DNA from: Arcobacter porcinus | Lineage (GTDB): Bacteria > Campylobacterota > Campylobacteria > Campylobacterales > Arcobacteraceae | Length of the DNA: 64,000 bases | Reading direction: 5' to 3' | Assembly: GCF_004299785.2 (NCBI RefSeq) | Contig: NZ_CP036246.2 | Coordinates: 124,001 to 188,000, forward strand | Shown here: in pieces, positions 9,429 to 19,826 of the stretch | Layout: each line of letters opens with the position of its first letter | How positions within the stretch are numbered: position 1 is the first letter of the stretch | Translations under genes and position numbers: made by a program | The notes under the pieces: model-generated | The model's input: the letters and a program-made list of their open reading frames with translations, nothing else | Database searches by the model: none | What the model was told of the DNA's origin: nothing

Positions 9429-10289
9429 ATGAATAGCAATACAAATTTTTATAAAATTGGGATTTTTGTAATCTCATTTTTTGTTATATTTTTACTATTT
9501 GCATTTTGGCTTGGTAAATTTGGTATGGATAGTAAAAAATATGATACATATTATGTAAATTTCAATGAAACAATTTCAGGATTGAATGTAGGTTCGGCTG
9601 TTAAGTTTTTGGGATATGAAATAGGATATGTAGATGATATAACAATTGATGAAGAGGAAGATGAAGCTATAAAAGTGCGACTTTTAATACTTAAAGGAAC
9701 ACCAATAAAAGAGGATAGTTTTGCTGTTTTAGGAAGTTTAGGAATAACAGGATTAAAATATATTGAGCTAAAAGGTGGAAGTAGTATTTCACAATCTGTA
9801 CCAGAAGAAGGAGTTATAAGAAGTCATAAATCAACACTTAAAACAATGGAAGAGTTTGCAAGAGATTTTGCAAAAGAGTTTGCAAATCTTACAAAAACTA
9901 TTTTAAGTGAGAAAAATATAGATAACTTCTCAAAAGTATTAGAAAATAGTAATCATTTTACAGAAAAATTAGATACATTTTTAGAATATCTAATAAAAAA
10001 TGATGAAAAATTTGATGAGGTTTTAACAAGTATTCAGAAGTTTTCAACTCAAGGAGAGAAATCTTTTGTATCTATGGGAAGAACAGCACAAGAGTATGAT
10101 GATTTTGTTCAAGAATTAAGAAAAGAGTTAGAAAAAGGAAGCTTTGATCTTAAAAATATGAGTGAAAATAGTTTCAATGAGTTGGATAATCTTTTAAATA
10201 GTTTAAATAGTTTAATACAAAAATTAGAGAATAGTCCAAGTGATATTTTATTCAAAAAAAGTGTTATAAAAAATGGACCAGGAGAGTAA
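9429..10289 (+). CDS. mlaD: MlaD-family MCE protein
   Basis: A 286-residue protein with one N-terminal membrane anchor (about residues 9-29) and a single MCE domain (NVGSAVKFLGYEIGYVDDI ... GITGLKYIELKGG). The C-terminal half is helical or coiled-coil. MCE proteins form hexameric rings in the periplasm that carry lipids between membranes. It sits between mlaF and the lipoprotein gene in the same operon. Confidence 0.9.
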   Translation: MNSNTNFYKIGIFVISFFVIFLLFAFWLGKFGMDSKKYDTYYVNFNETISGLNVGSAVKFLGYEIGYVDDITIDEEEDEAIKVRLLILKGTPIKEDSFAVLGSLGITGLKYIELKGGSSISQSVPEEGVIRSHKSTLKTMEEFARDFAKEFANLTKTILSEKNIDNFSKVLENSNHFTEKLDTFLEYLIKNDEKFDEVLTSIQKFSTQGEKSFVSMGRTAQEYDDFVQELRKELEKGSFDLKNMSENSFNELDNLLNSLNSLIQKLENSPSDILFKKSVIKNGPGE

Positions 10290-10290
10290 T

Positions 10291-10875
10291 ATGAAATTAT
10301 ATATAAAAAGTATATCTATTTTAATTTTTGCAATTTTATTTGCAGGATGTAGTTTTAAGCAAGATTTAGTGGAGCAAAATAAATATTCAATAAATTTTTC
10401 AACAAATAAAGTTGAAGTATCAAAAAAAGTAGATTCAATATTTATTGAAGAACCAAATGTAAATAAAAGCTTCAATCAAACTGCTATTTTGTATTCAAAT
10501 AAAGAGTTTTTGTTTGAAGAGTATGCAAAAAATAGATGGATAAGTTCACCTTCAAATATGATTTATAATCAACTTATAGACTCTTTTAATAGTAGTAATA
10601 TTTTTAAAAATATCATTTCAAAAGATAAAAGAATTGAGTATAAATATCTTTTAAGAAGTGAAGTTTTAAAACTTTATCAAGTTTTTGAAGAAGATAGCTC
10701 TTATGCAGTTATAAAAGTAAATTTCTATTTTATTGAAAATAATAAAACTATAAAAACATATAATTTTGATAAGAAAATAATCTGTGAAAAAAATAGTGCT
10801 TATGGTTTTGTAAAAGCTGTGAATATTGGTTTTGAAGAGATTATAAATAGTTTGATTGAAGATATAAAACTTTAG
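10291..10875 (+). CDS. ABC-type transport auxiliary lipoprotein (PqiC/LetA-partner-like)
   Basis: A 194-residue lipoprotein with signal peptide and lipobox LFAGC, followed by a domain resembling the ABC_trans_aux family (PqiC-like outer-membrane partners of MCE systems). I place the start at 10291: it is one base after the mlaD stop and has the ribosome site GGAGAG, whereas a longer reading from 10273 would overlap mlaD and spoil the signal peptide. It likely completes the lipid path at the outer membrane in place of soluble MlaC. The end overlaps the convergent AbrB gene by 4 bases. Confidence 0.75.
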   Translation: MKLYIKSISILIFAILFAGCSFKQDLVEQNKYSINFSTNKVEVSKKVDSIFIEEPNVNKSFNQTAILYSNKEFLFEEYAKNRWISSPSNMIYNQLIDSFNSSNIFKNIISKDKRIEYKYLLRSEVLKLYQVFEEDSSYAVIKVNFYFIENNKTIKTYNFDKKIICEKNSAYGFVKAVNIGFEEIINSLIEDIKL

Positions 10876-11906
10876 TTTAATTTTTTTGCAATAATTGGTG
10901 CAATATTCATAACAATTATAAGCCTTACAATATGATGTAAAGTTATATAAGGAAGATTTGCACCAACCAAAAGTGCTATTAAGTTTATCTCTGTTTGCCC
11001 ACCTGGAGAGAAACTAAGCATAATATCTAAAGCTTTAAAATCTAAATAATAAAATATAATTGCTATAAAAATAGCACATAAAATAGCCAAAATTATAAAA
11101 TGCCCTAAAGTTGCAATAAGTGTTTTATAAATAGTTTCAAAAGAAACATCCTTAAATGTAAATCCAATAATAACTCCAAAAACAACTTGAATAAATTTTA
11201 AAAACTCATCTGGAATCGCTACATTAAATGCTCCACTTGAGTATAAAAATATTGCTAAAATCATAGGACCTATTAAAAATGCAGCTGTGAGTTTGAGTTT
11301 TTTTGCTGTAAAAGCAGAAATAACACCCAAAAAATATAATAATATAAACTCAGAAAAATCAATATTTTTCAAAGGAATTGTTAAAAGTTGGTTACCTCTT
11401 ATATCTATTTGGAAAATATATTGAATTATAAAAGGCAAAGATATAACTACAAAAAAGAGTCTTGAACTTTGCATCAAAGTTATTTTGGCTGTATTTGCTT
11501 TTAGTTCTTCTCCAATAATTACCATCTCAATTACACCTCCTGGCATAGAACCCAAATAAGAGGTTTTTAAATCATATTTTAAAACTTTATAGTAGTAATA
11601 TGTTCCAAAAAATATAACTAAAATAGTAAAAGGAATTACAAGTAATAAGCTAAAAGTATATTGTGGAATAAATTGTAAAATTTCAGGTGTAAAAGCACTT
11701 CCAATAGCAAGACCTATTAGAATTCTTGCTGGACTTGAAAAAAGTTTGGGACTTTTTATTGGTATAAAATCAAATCTTATAGCTAAACTTGTTGCAAAAA
11801 TACTTCCCAAAAGCCAAGGAAGTGGCATATGAAGATAGATAAATATTATTGAGCCAATAAGCCCAATAATAAGTGCTAAAAGCATTTTTGCTAAGTTTAT
11901 AAGCAT
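10872..11906 (-). CDS. AbrB-family integral membrane protein
   Basis: A 344-residue protein with about ten hydrophobic segments and the internal duplication typical of the AbrB (AidB-regulator / ammonia monooxygenase-like) family. The repeated signatures are MPLPWLLGSI and GSMPGGVIEMVIIGEEL in the first half, and LTAAFLIGPMIL and FSPGGQTEINLIALL in the second. The family is thought to be transport-related; the substrate is unknown. It lies three bases downstream of the HAD gene, so the two are probably co-transcribed. Confidence 0.82.
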   Translation of the reverse strand: MLINLAKMLLALIIGLIGSIIFIYLHMPLPWLLGSIFATSLAIRFDFIPIKSPKLFSSPARILIGLAIGSAFTPEILQFIPQYTFSLLLVIPFTILVIFFGTYYYYKVLKYDLKTSYLGSMPGGVIEMVIIGEELKANTAKITLMQSSRLFFVVISLPFIIQYIFQIDIRGNQLLTIPLKNIDFSEFILLYFLGVISAFTAKKLKLTAAFLIGPMILAIFLYSSGAFNVAIPDEFLKFIQVVFGVIIGFTFKDVSFETIYKTLIATLGHFIILAILCAIFIAIIFYYLDFKALDIMLSFSPGGQTEINLIALLVGANLPYITLHHIVRLIIVMNIAPIIAKKLN

Positions 11907-11909
11907 AAA

Positions 11910-12569
11910 TTATTTTATAAGAGATTTTAGATATTGCACTGCTTCAAAAGAGTCTTTCTTTACAATATTTGTATATTTCTTTAACTCTTCTTCATTTGAG
12001 TAACCACATAACACACCAATAGAGTTTACATTTGCTTCATTTGCAGCAATTAAATCTAGTTTTGTATCTCCAATCATCCAAACATCATAGTTTTGTATCT
12101 CACAATTCATTTTTTCTAATGCAACTAAAATTGGCTCTGGATGAGGTTTTGGATTTTCAACATTTTCTCTTCCAATTAAAACTTCAAAATATTGCATAAT
12201 ATTTAAATTTTCAAGAAGTGGAACAGAATAAGAACCAGTTTTAGTTGTAACAACTCCAAGCCTTGCAAACTTTGAAGCTTCAACAACTGCTTCATAAGCA
12301 TTTTCTAAAATTGTTGTTTGAGCTAATGATACTTTTCTATATTGTCTTTTATAGCTATCAACAAAATCCCAAACATTTTCTTTATTTACACCTAAAGTTT
12401 CAAACATAATATCAAGAGGATATCCAATCTCTTTTTTTATATCTTCAACACTTCCTTTAAAATAAAAGTTATTCTCTTTAAAACTGTGTAAAAATGTATC
12501 AGTAATCGCATCTGTTGAATCCAAAAGTGTACCATCTAAATCAAATAATATAATCATCTCTTTTTTCAT
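11910..12569 (-). CDS. HAD-superfamily hydrolase, phosphoglycolate-phosphatase-like
   Basis: A 219-residue HAD phosphatase with all four motifs: I LFDLDGTLLDST, II VVTTKTG, III KPHPEP, IV IGDTKLDLIAANEA. The helical cap after motif I is of the Gph/PpaX/PGMB type. Likely substrates are small phosphorylated metabolites such as 2-phosphoglycolate, but the exact one cannot be read from sequence. It follows the peptide-binding protein gene by 10 bases and precedes the AbrB gene. Confidence 0.82.
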   Translation of the reverse strand: MKKEMIILFDLDGTLLDSTDAITDTFLHSFKENNFYFKGSVEDIKKEIGYPLDIMFETLGVNKENVWDFVDSYKRQYRKVSLAQTTILENAYEAVVEASKFARLGVVTTKTGSYSVPLLENLNIMQYFEVLIGRENVENPKPHPEPILVALEKMNCEIQNYDVWMIGDTKLDLIAANEANVNSIGVLCGYSNEEELKKYTNIVKKDSFEAVQYLKSLIK

Positions 12570-12579
12570 TTCTATCCTT

Positions 12580-14082
12580 TTATTCTTCTATTTCCCAATC
12601 TTTTTGGTTGTGCATAACTCCAATAAATGCTGGGTCTATATTTTTTATTTTTTTACTTATTGCACTTATTCCATCAGGAATATATAAAAACAAATAAGGT
12701 AAATCATCACTTATTTGTTTAAAAATCTCTTTATAAATAGTAGCTAACTCTTTTTTATCAATAGTTATCATCCCTTTTTCTATAAGTTCATCAACTCTTT
12801 TATTTTTATAATTAACAAGATTAAAACTACCAAGTTTTGCACTATTACTATGCCAAAGAGGATAAGCATCAGGCATCAAAGCTAAAGACCAACCAAGAAT
12901 AACTGTTTCAAAATTTCTTGGATGAACAATAGTATTTAAAAAAGCTTGCCACTCCATAACTCTTATTTTCATCTGGACACCAATTTTTGAAAGTTGGTAT
13001 TGAAGTATTTGAGCTGTGTTTATTCTAATATCATTTCCAGTATTTGTAATAACTTCAAAAATAAGAGGATTTTTTTCATTATAACCAGCTTCATTTAGAA
13101 GCTTTTTTGCTTTTTCTAAATCTTGTTTTGTCTCTTTTACTTCATCATTATAAGCAAAAGTATTTGGCATAAATGGACCGTTGCAAACTTTAGCATATCC
13201 AAAAAATAAAATATCAACAAGTTCTTGACGGTTTATAGCCAAAGATAAAGCTTGTCGCACTTTTATATCTTTGAATTTTGGATTTTCAAGATTAAATCCA
13301 AGATATGAAAAACTAAAACTAGGAGTTTCTAAAATAGTAAAATCTTTTTTAAATTTATCATCAATTTGTCTTGAAACTTGCATTGGAGTTAATCCACCAA
13401 TATCTAGTTTATTTTGTTTTAGATATAAAAAAGAGGTATTTGAATCTGGTAAAAACTTATATAAAATTCTATCTATTTTTGGTTTTCCATCAAAAAAATC
13501 AGGATTTGCAATAAGCTCAATATCTGAAGAAGTTTTAAACTCTTTTAAAATATATGAACCAGTTCCTATTGGATTTTTATTAAAAGAGCTTGTCATTAAA
13601 TCTTCTTCATCTTTTAATAAATGATAAGGTAAAAGCCCAAACATCCAAATCTCTAAAGCTTTAAAATATGGCTTATTATAAACTACTTCAATAGTAAAAT
13701 CATCAAGAGCTTTTACACTTTTTACCTCTTTAAAATATGATTTTATAGAGTTGAAAACTTTTGGGTCAATTATTTTTTCATAAGTAAAAACTAAATCTTT
13801 TGAAGTTAGTTTTACTTTATCATGCCATAAAACATCTTCTCTTAATTTTATAATTAGTTTTGTAGATGTTTCAAAACGATATTCTTTTGCTAATTCAGTT
13901 ATAATATTTCCATCTTTATCATATTTAAAAAGACCATTAAAAAGCCAATTTGAAATCTCTGAACTAGCACTATCATGTGACAAAATAGGGTTTATCCTAC
14001 TAGGACTTGAATTAATAGATAGAGTTAAAGTTGAAGCACTTAATGATATTAAGAGTATTAGATTTATAAAGAAAATTTTCAT
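12580..14082 (-). CDS. Periplasmic substrate-binding protein, peptide/nickel ABC family (SBP_bac_5)
   Basis: A 500-residue secreted binding protein. It has a signal peptide of ~17-20 residues, then the family-5 extracellular solute-binding fold (LREDVLWHDKVKLTSKDLVFTYEKI; KNPIGTGSYILKEF; KDIKVRQALSLAINRQEL). These proteins deliver peptides, nickel chelates or similar ligands to an ABC permease. No permease or ATPase gene is adjacent, so the partner must lie elsewhere. It is first in a minus-strand unit with the HAD and AbrB genes and diverges from the thiamine operon. Confidence 0.87.
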   Translation of the reverse strand: MKIFFINLILLISLSASTLTLSINSSPSRINPILSHDSASSEISNWLFNGLFKYDKDGNIITELAKEYRFETSTKLIIKLREDVLWHDKVKLTSKDLVFTYEKIIDPKVFNSIKSYFKEVKSVKALDDFTIEVVYNKPYFKALEIWMFGLLPYHLLKDEEDLMTSSFNKNPIGTGSYILKEFKTSSDIELIANPDFFDGKPKIDRILYKFLPDSNTSFLYLKQNKLDIGGLTPMQVSRQIDDKFKKDFTILETPSFSFSYLGFNLENPKFKDIKVRQALSLAINRQELVDILFFGYAKVCNGPFMPNTFAYNDEVKETKQDLEKAKKLLNEAGYNEKNPLIFEVITNTGNDIRINTAQILQYQLSKIGVQMKIRVMEWQAFLNTIVHPRNFETVILGWSLALMPDAYPLWHSNSAKLGSFNLVNYKNKRVDELIEKGMITIDKKELATIYKEIFKQISDDLPYLFLYIPDGISAISKKIKNIDPAFIGVMHNQKDWEIEE

Positions 14083-14141
14083 AAAGAATTGTATAGTTAT
14101 TTAGTAAAAAATATCTTTAACTTCCTTTTAAGAGAAGTTTA

Positions 14142-14150
14142 TGCTAGAAT
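14142..14150 (+). promoter_or_regulatory. Extended -10 promoter of the thiamine operon
   Basis: TGCTAGAAT reads as an extended -10 (TGn plus TAGAAT). A start of transcription about 7 bases later falls just upstream of the riboswitch aptamer, which begins near 14164. Confidence 0.5.
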
Positions 14151-14163
14151 GCTTTTTTTTATT

Positions 14164-14240
14164 GCAGGGGGACGCTTTAGCGTTGAGAAGGTAAAACCTG
14201 ACCCTTAGAACCTGTTGGCTAAAACCAGCGTAGGAAGCGA
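14164..14240 (+). ncRNA. TPP (THI-box) riboswitch aptamer
   Basis: The conserved TPP aptamer elements appear in order: GGGGG plus ACGC opening P2, the GTTGAGA core (usual CTGAGA), ACCCTTAGAACCTG, and the closing GCGTAGGAAGC. P3 is the short AGG/CCT arm and P4-P5 the TTGGCTAAAACCAGC arm. It lies at the head of an operon containing thiC through thiD, the expected context. It senses thiamine pyrophosphate and represses the operon through the terminator hairpin 60 bases downstream. Confidence 0.95.
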
Positions 14241-14298
14241 TTTTTTTAAAGAATTAAATTTAACAAACATAAACTTTGATAAACAAAATTTAATAAAG

Positions 14299-14331
14299 AA
14301 GGTGCTTTCGCAAGAAGCACCTTTTTTTTTG
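14299..14331 (+). terminator. Intrinsic terminator forming the riboswitch expression platform
   Basis: AAGGTGCTT, the loop TCGCAAG, and AAGCACCTT make a strong stem followed by a run of ten Ts. It stands between the aptamer and the first coding region, so ligand-bound riboswitch would favour premature termination. Confidence 0.88.
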
Positions 14332-14385
14332 GTCAAAAATCAAGCTAACAATAAAAGAAAATATATCAATCTAAAGGATTTTAAA

Positions 14386-16294
<1,909 letters not shown>

Positions 16295-16306
16295 AAAGGA
16301 GTTGAA

Positions 16307-16501
16307 ATGATAGTAAATTCAAAAGAAGAGGCTTTAAAAGAGCCTCTTTCTTTATATGATTTTTTGATTTCAAAAGAGTATGATTTATCAAAAATTGCTA
16401 TTGAACTAAACAAACAAATTGTTTCAAAAAAAGATTATGAAAATACTATTTTAAAAGATAGTGATAGTTTAGAAATAGTTTGGTTTGTTGGTGGTGGATG
16501 A
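16307..16501 (+). CDS. thiS: Sulfur carrier protein ThiS
   Basis: A 64-residue ubiquitin-fold protein ending in Gly-Gly-Gly. Its C-terminal glycine is adenylated by ThiF and thiocarboxylated to give sulfur to ThiG. The sequence is diverged at the N-terminus, but length, ending and operon position fit ThiS. The stop overlaps the thiF start (ATGA). Confidence 0.88.
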   Translation: MIVNSKEEALKEPLSLYDFLISKEYDLSKIAIELNKQIVSKKDYENTILKDSDSLEIVWFVGGG

Positions 16502-17301
16502 TGAAAATTATCCTAAATGGAAAAGAGCAAATAAACTCTTTTGAAACAGCATTTGAATTAAGAGATAGTTTAAATAAAAATGCAATGCTCATTTTAAATG
16601 GTTTTTGTATTGATAAAGATGTTGAGTTAAAAGATGGTGATTCTATCGTTCTTATAGAAAAAGGTAAAATGCCATCTTATGATGAACTTGAAAGTGCAAT
16701 GATGTCAAGACATACTCCAAATGTTCATAAAAAATTAAAAGCAAGTAAAGTTGCTATTGCTGGACTTGGTGGACTTGGCTCAAATATTGCAGTTGCTTTA
16801 GCAAGAATTGGTGTTGGAAAACTACTTTTAGTTGATTTTGATATTGTAGAACCTAGTAACTTAAATAGACAATCATACTATGTAAGACATTTAGGAATGA
16901 CAAAAACAGAAGCACTAAAAGAACAAATAAATGAGATTAATCCATTTATTGAAGTTAATATAAAAACTGTAAAAATAGATGAGAATAATATAGTTGAGCT
17001 ATTTTCTGATTATAAAATAGTTTGTGAAGCTTTTGATAAAGCAGACCAAAAAGCTATGATAGTAAATGGAATTTTAGAAAAATTACCAAACACAACAATA
17101 ATTGCAGCATCTGGACTTGCTGGATATGATAGCTCAAATTCAATACAAACAAGAAAAGCTATGAATAATCTTTATATTTGTGGAGATTTAGAAGCTGAGG
17201 CAAAAATAGGAAATGGTCTTATGGCTCCAAGAGTTCAAATATGCGCTGCACATCAGGCAAATATGGTTTTAAGACTTCTTGTTGGAGAAAGTGATGTTTA
17301 A
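16498..17301 (+). CDS. thiF: ThiF family-2 adenylyltransferase with N-terminal ThiS-like domain
   Basis: A ~267-residue protein. Residues ~1-65 form a second ThiS-like ubiquitin fold without a terminal Gly-Gly. Residues ~80-267 form the E1-like adenylating domain, with nucleotide loop AIAGLGGLGSNIA and LLVDFDIVEPSNLNRQSYY. It activates the C-terminus of ThiS with ATP. I start at ATG 16498 (4-base ATGA overlap with thiS); ATG 16501 is equally possible. The fused N-terminal domain is known for the ThiF family-2 group of Campylobacter and clostridia. No CxxC zinc pair typical of MoeB/ThiF type 1 is seen. Confidence 0.88.
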   Translation: MMKIILNGKEQINSFETAFELRDSLNKNAMLILNGFCIDKDVELKDGDSIVLIEKGKMPSYDELESAMMSRHTPNVHKKLKASKVAIAGLGGLGSNIAVALARIGVGKLLLVDFDIVEPSNLNRQSYYVRHLGMTKTEALKEQINEINPFIEVNIKTVKIDENNIVELFSDYKIVCEAFDKADQKAMIVNGILEKLPNTTIIAASGLAGYDSSNSIQTRKAMNNLYICGDLEAEAKIGNGLMAPRVQICAAHQANMVLRLLVGESDV

Positions 17302-17317
17302 AAAATAGGAAATAGCT

Positions 17318-18082
17318 ATGAATGATATATTAAAAATAGGAAAATATGAGTTTAATTCAAGATTTATTTTAGGTTCTGGGAAGTTCTCTTTAGCACTACT
17401 TGAAGTAGTTATAAAAGAGGGTGATGCTGAGATTATAACATTAGCTTTAAGAAGAGCAAATGCAGGTGGAGAAGAGAATATTTTAGATTTTATTCCAAAA
17501 GATATTAAGCTTCTACCAAATACTTCAGGTGCAAAAACTGCACAAGAGGCTCTTAGAATTGCAAGATTGGGAAGAGAGCTTGGTTGTGGGGATATGGTAA
17601 AACTAGAGCTTATTTGTGATTCAAAATATCTTCTACCTGATAATAGTAAAACAATTGAAGCTACAAGATTATTGGTTGAAGATGGTTTTACAGTTTTACC
17701 ATATTGTTATCCTGATTTTTATGTGGCAAAAGAGCTTGAAAGTGCTGGAGCTGCTGCTGTTATGCCTTTGGGTTCGCCTATTGGAAGTAATAGAGGACTT
17801 CAAACAAAAGATTTTATACAAATATTAGTAGATGAGATAAAAGTTCCAATTATTGTAGATGCTGGAATTGGAAAACCATCACAAGCATGTGAAGCTATGG
17901 AGATGGGAGTTGATGCAGTTATGCTTAATACAGCAGTTGCAACAGCCAAAGATATGGTTTTGATGTCAAGAGCATTTAAAAATGCTATAAAAGCAGGAAG
18001 AGATGCATATTTAGGTGGATTAGGAAGAGTTTTAGATAAAGCAGAAGCTTCAAGTCCACTTACAGGGTTTTTAGGAGAGTAG
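17318..18082 (+). CDS. thiG: Thiazole synthase ThiG
   Basis: ThiG builds the thiazole phosphate ring from deoxyxylulose phosphate, dehydroglycine and ThiS thiocarboxylate. The 254-residue TIM barrel carries FILGSGKF at the N-terminus, LLPNTSGAKTAQEALRIARL, VMPLGSPIGSNRGL and the VDAGIGKPSQA phosphate-binding region. The dehydroglycine comes from ThiH, whose ATG follows the thiG stop directly. Confidence 0.97.
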   Translation: MNDILKIGKYEFNSRFILGSGKFSLALLEVVIKEGDAEIITLALRRANAGGEENILDFIPKDIKLLPNTSGAKTAQEALRIARLGRELGCGDMVKLELICDSKYLLPDNSKTIEATRLLVEDGFTVLPYCYPDFYVAKELESAGAAAVMPLGSPIGSNRGLQTKDFIQILVDEIKVPIIVDAGIGKPSQACEAMEMGVDAVMLNTAVATAKDMVLMSRAFKNAIKAGRDAYLGGLGRVLDKAEASSPLTGFLGE

Positions 18083-19231
18083 ATGAAAACTATAAATCAT
18101 CAACTTTTCTATAAAGAGCAAAATGATATAGAATCAGATTTAGAAGAGTTAATTTTACAAGATGTAAATAATTTTGATTATACTAAATATACAAAAGAGG
18201 ATATACAAAGAGTTTTAGAAAAAGATAAATTGGATATTTGGGATTTTGGAACTTTATTATCTCCAAAAGCAGAAGAGTTTATTGAACAAATGGCACAAAA
18301 AGCTTTTGTACAAACTAGAAAATATTTTGGAAACTCAATATCACTTTTTACTCCTTTGTATATTGCAAATTATTGTGAAAATGAGTGTACTTATTGTGGT
18401 TTTAAAGCTACAAATAAAATAAAAAGAGCATCTTTAACACTTGAAGAGATAGAAAAAGAGATGATAAAAATCTCTAAAAGTGGATTAAAAGAGATTTTAC
18501 TTTTAACAGGTGAAGCTAGAAGAAAAACAAGTGTTGAATATATAGCAAGTGCTGTAAAAATGGCTTCAAAATATTTCACAACAGTTGGACTTGAAGTTTA
18601 TCCTGTAAATTTAGATGAGTACAAATATCTTCATGAATGTGGAGCTGATTTTGTATCAATTTATCAAGAAACATATAATAGAGCAAAATATGAAGGTGTT
18701 CATCTTTGGGGTTCAAAAAGAAACTATACATATAGATTAAATGCACAAGAAAGAGCTATAAAAGCTGGGTTTAGAGGAGTTGCATTTGGTACACTTTTAG
18801 GACTTGATGATTTTAGAAAAGATGCTTTTGCAACAGTTTGTCATGCAAAATATATTTTACAAAGATATCCAGATATTGAAATATCTTTTTCTGTTCCAAG
18901 ATTAAGACCATATATAAATAATAAAAATAATAGCTCAAATGATGTTTACGAGAAGCAACTTTTGCAAGTAATGCTTGCTTATAGGCTTTTTATGCCATTT
19001 GCTAGTATTACAATTTCTACAAGAGAAGCTGGGTTTTTTAGAGACAATGTTGTTGGACTTGTTGCAAATAAAATGTCAGCTGGAGTTAGTGTTGCAGTTG
19101 GTGGATATGATGATGAGAAAAAAGGTGATGAGCAGTTTGAGATTTCAGATGAGAGAAGTTTAGATGAAATTAGGCAAATGCTTATAAGTAAAGATTTACA
19201 AGCAGTATTTACAAATCATATAAGGTTGTAG
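18083..19231 (+). CDS. thiH: 2-iminoacetate (dehydroglycine) synthase ThiH
   Basis: A 382-residue radical-SAM enzyme that cleaves tyrosine to dehydroglycine and p-cresol for ThiG. The cluster motif is CENECTYCGF (CxxxCxxC), followed by ILLLTGEARRKTS and VGLEVYPVN. Presence of ThiH and absence of ThiO indicate the oxygen-independent tyrosine route, in keeping with a microaerophile. It abuts thiG with no gap and is followed by thiE after one base. Confidence 0.96.
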   Translation: MKTINHQLFYKEQNDIESDLEELILQDVNNFDYTKYTKEDIQRVLEKDKLDIWDFGTLLSPKAEEFIEQMAQKAFVQTRKYFGNSISLFTPLYIANYCENECTYCGFKATNKIKRASLTLEEIEKEMIKISKSGLKEILLLTGEARRKTSVEYIASAVKMASKYFTTVGLEVYPVNLDEYKYLHECGADFVSIYQETYNRAKYEGVHLWGSKRNYTYRLNAQERAIKAGFRGVAFGTLLGLDDFRKDAFATVCHAKYILQRYPDIEISFSVPRLRPYINNKNNSSNDVYEKQLLQVMLAYRLFMPFASITISTREAGFFRDNVVGLVANKMSAGVSVAVGGYDDEKKGDEQFEISDERSLDEIRQMLISKDLQAVFTNHIRL

Positions 19232-19232
19232 T

Positions 19233-19817
19233 TTGATAGTTTTTCTTACAAGTAGAAATTTATGTAAAGATGATTTTCTAAGTAGAATAGAAAAACTTTG
19301 TATCTCAAAACCAAATATTTTGATATTAAGAGAAAAAGATATGGATTTTGGTTCATATCTTTTTTTGGCTAGAAGTGTTAAAGATATTTGTAAGAAATAT
19401 GAAGTTGATTTTTATATAAATAGTAAAATAGATGTGGCAAAAAAACTTAATATTAAAAATATTCAATTAGGGTTTGATGATTTTTTTAGATATAAAAAAA
19501 GTTTAGAAGAGTTTGAGAATATTATTGTTTCTGTTCATTCACTTGATGAGGTAAAAGCTCTTAAAAATGAAAATATAAAATATATTATTGCTGGGCATAT
19601 TTTTGAAACAGCTTGTAAAAAAGGTTTAGAACCAAGAGGTTTAGAGTTTTTAAAAGAGCTTTGTGAAAATATTGAAATACCAATTTTAGGTATTGGTGGA
19701 ATAGATAAAAACAACTATAAAGAAGTTTTAAAAAATGGTGCAAAAGGTTTTTGTATTATGAGTGAAACAATGCAGACAAAAAATCCACAAACACTAAGCC
19801 AAGATTATAAAAATTAA
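19233..19817 (+). CDS. thiE: Thiamine-phosphate synthase / TenI-like protein (ThiE family)
   Basis: A 194-residue TIM-barrel protein of the ThiE/TenI family, starting with TTG one base after thiH. ILREKDMDFG matches the family's LREKDL, GHIFETACKKGLEPRG the pyrophosphate-binding loop, and ILGIGGID the C-terminal phosphate site. ThiE joins HMP pyrophosphate to thiazole phosphate. The loop differs from the GPVFPTxTK consensus and the HLGQxD segment reads QLGFDD. The protein is also slightly short, so a TenI-type thiazole aromatase is the alternative. Confidence 0.75.
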   Translation: MIVFLTSRNLCKDDFLSRIEKLCISKPNILILREKDMDFGSYLFLARSVKDICKKYEVDFYINSKIDVAKKLNIKNIQLGFDDFFRYKKSLEEFENIIVSVHSLDEVKALKNENIKYIIAGHIFETACKKGLEPRGLEFLKELCENIEIPILGIGGIDKNNYKEVLKNGAKGFCIMSETMQTKNPQTLSQDYKN

Positions 19818-19826
19818 GGAAGATAT

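Noticed and set aside
14215-14385. In-frame extension of the spermidine-synthase-like gene upstream to TTG 14215
   Set aside because: This stretch is the P4/P5 part of the TPP aptamer and the terminator hairpin. Its translation is chance, and a ribosome site exists only before GTG 14386.
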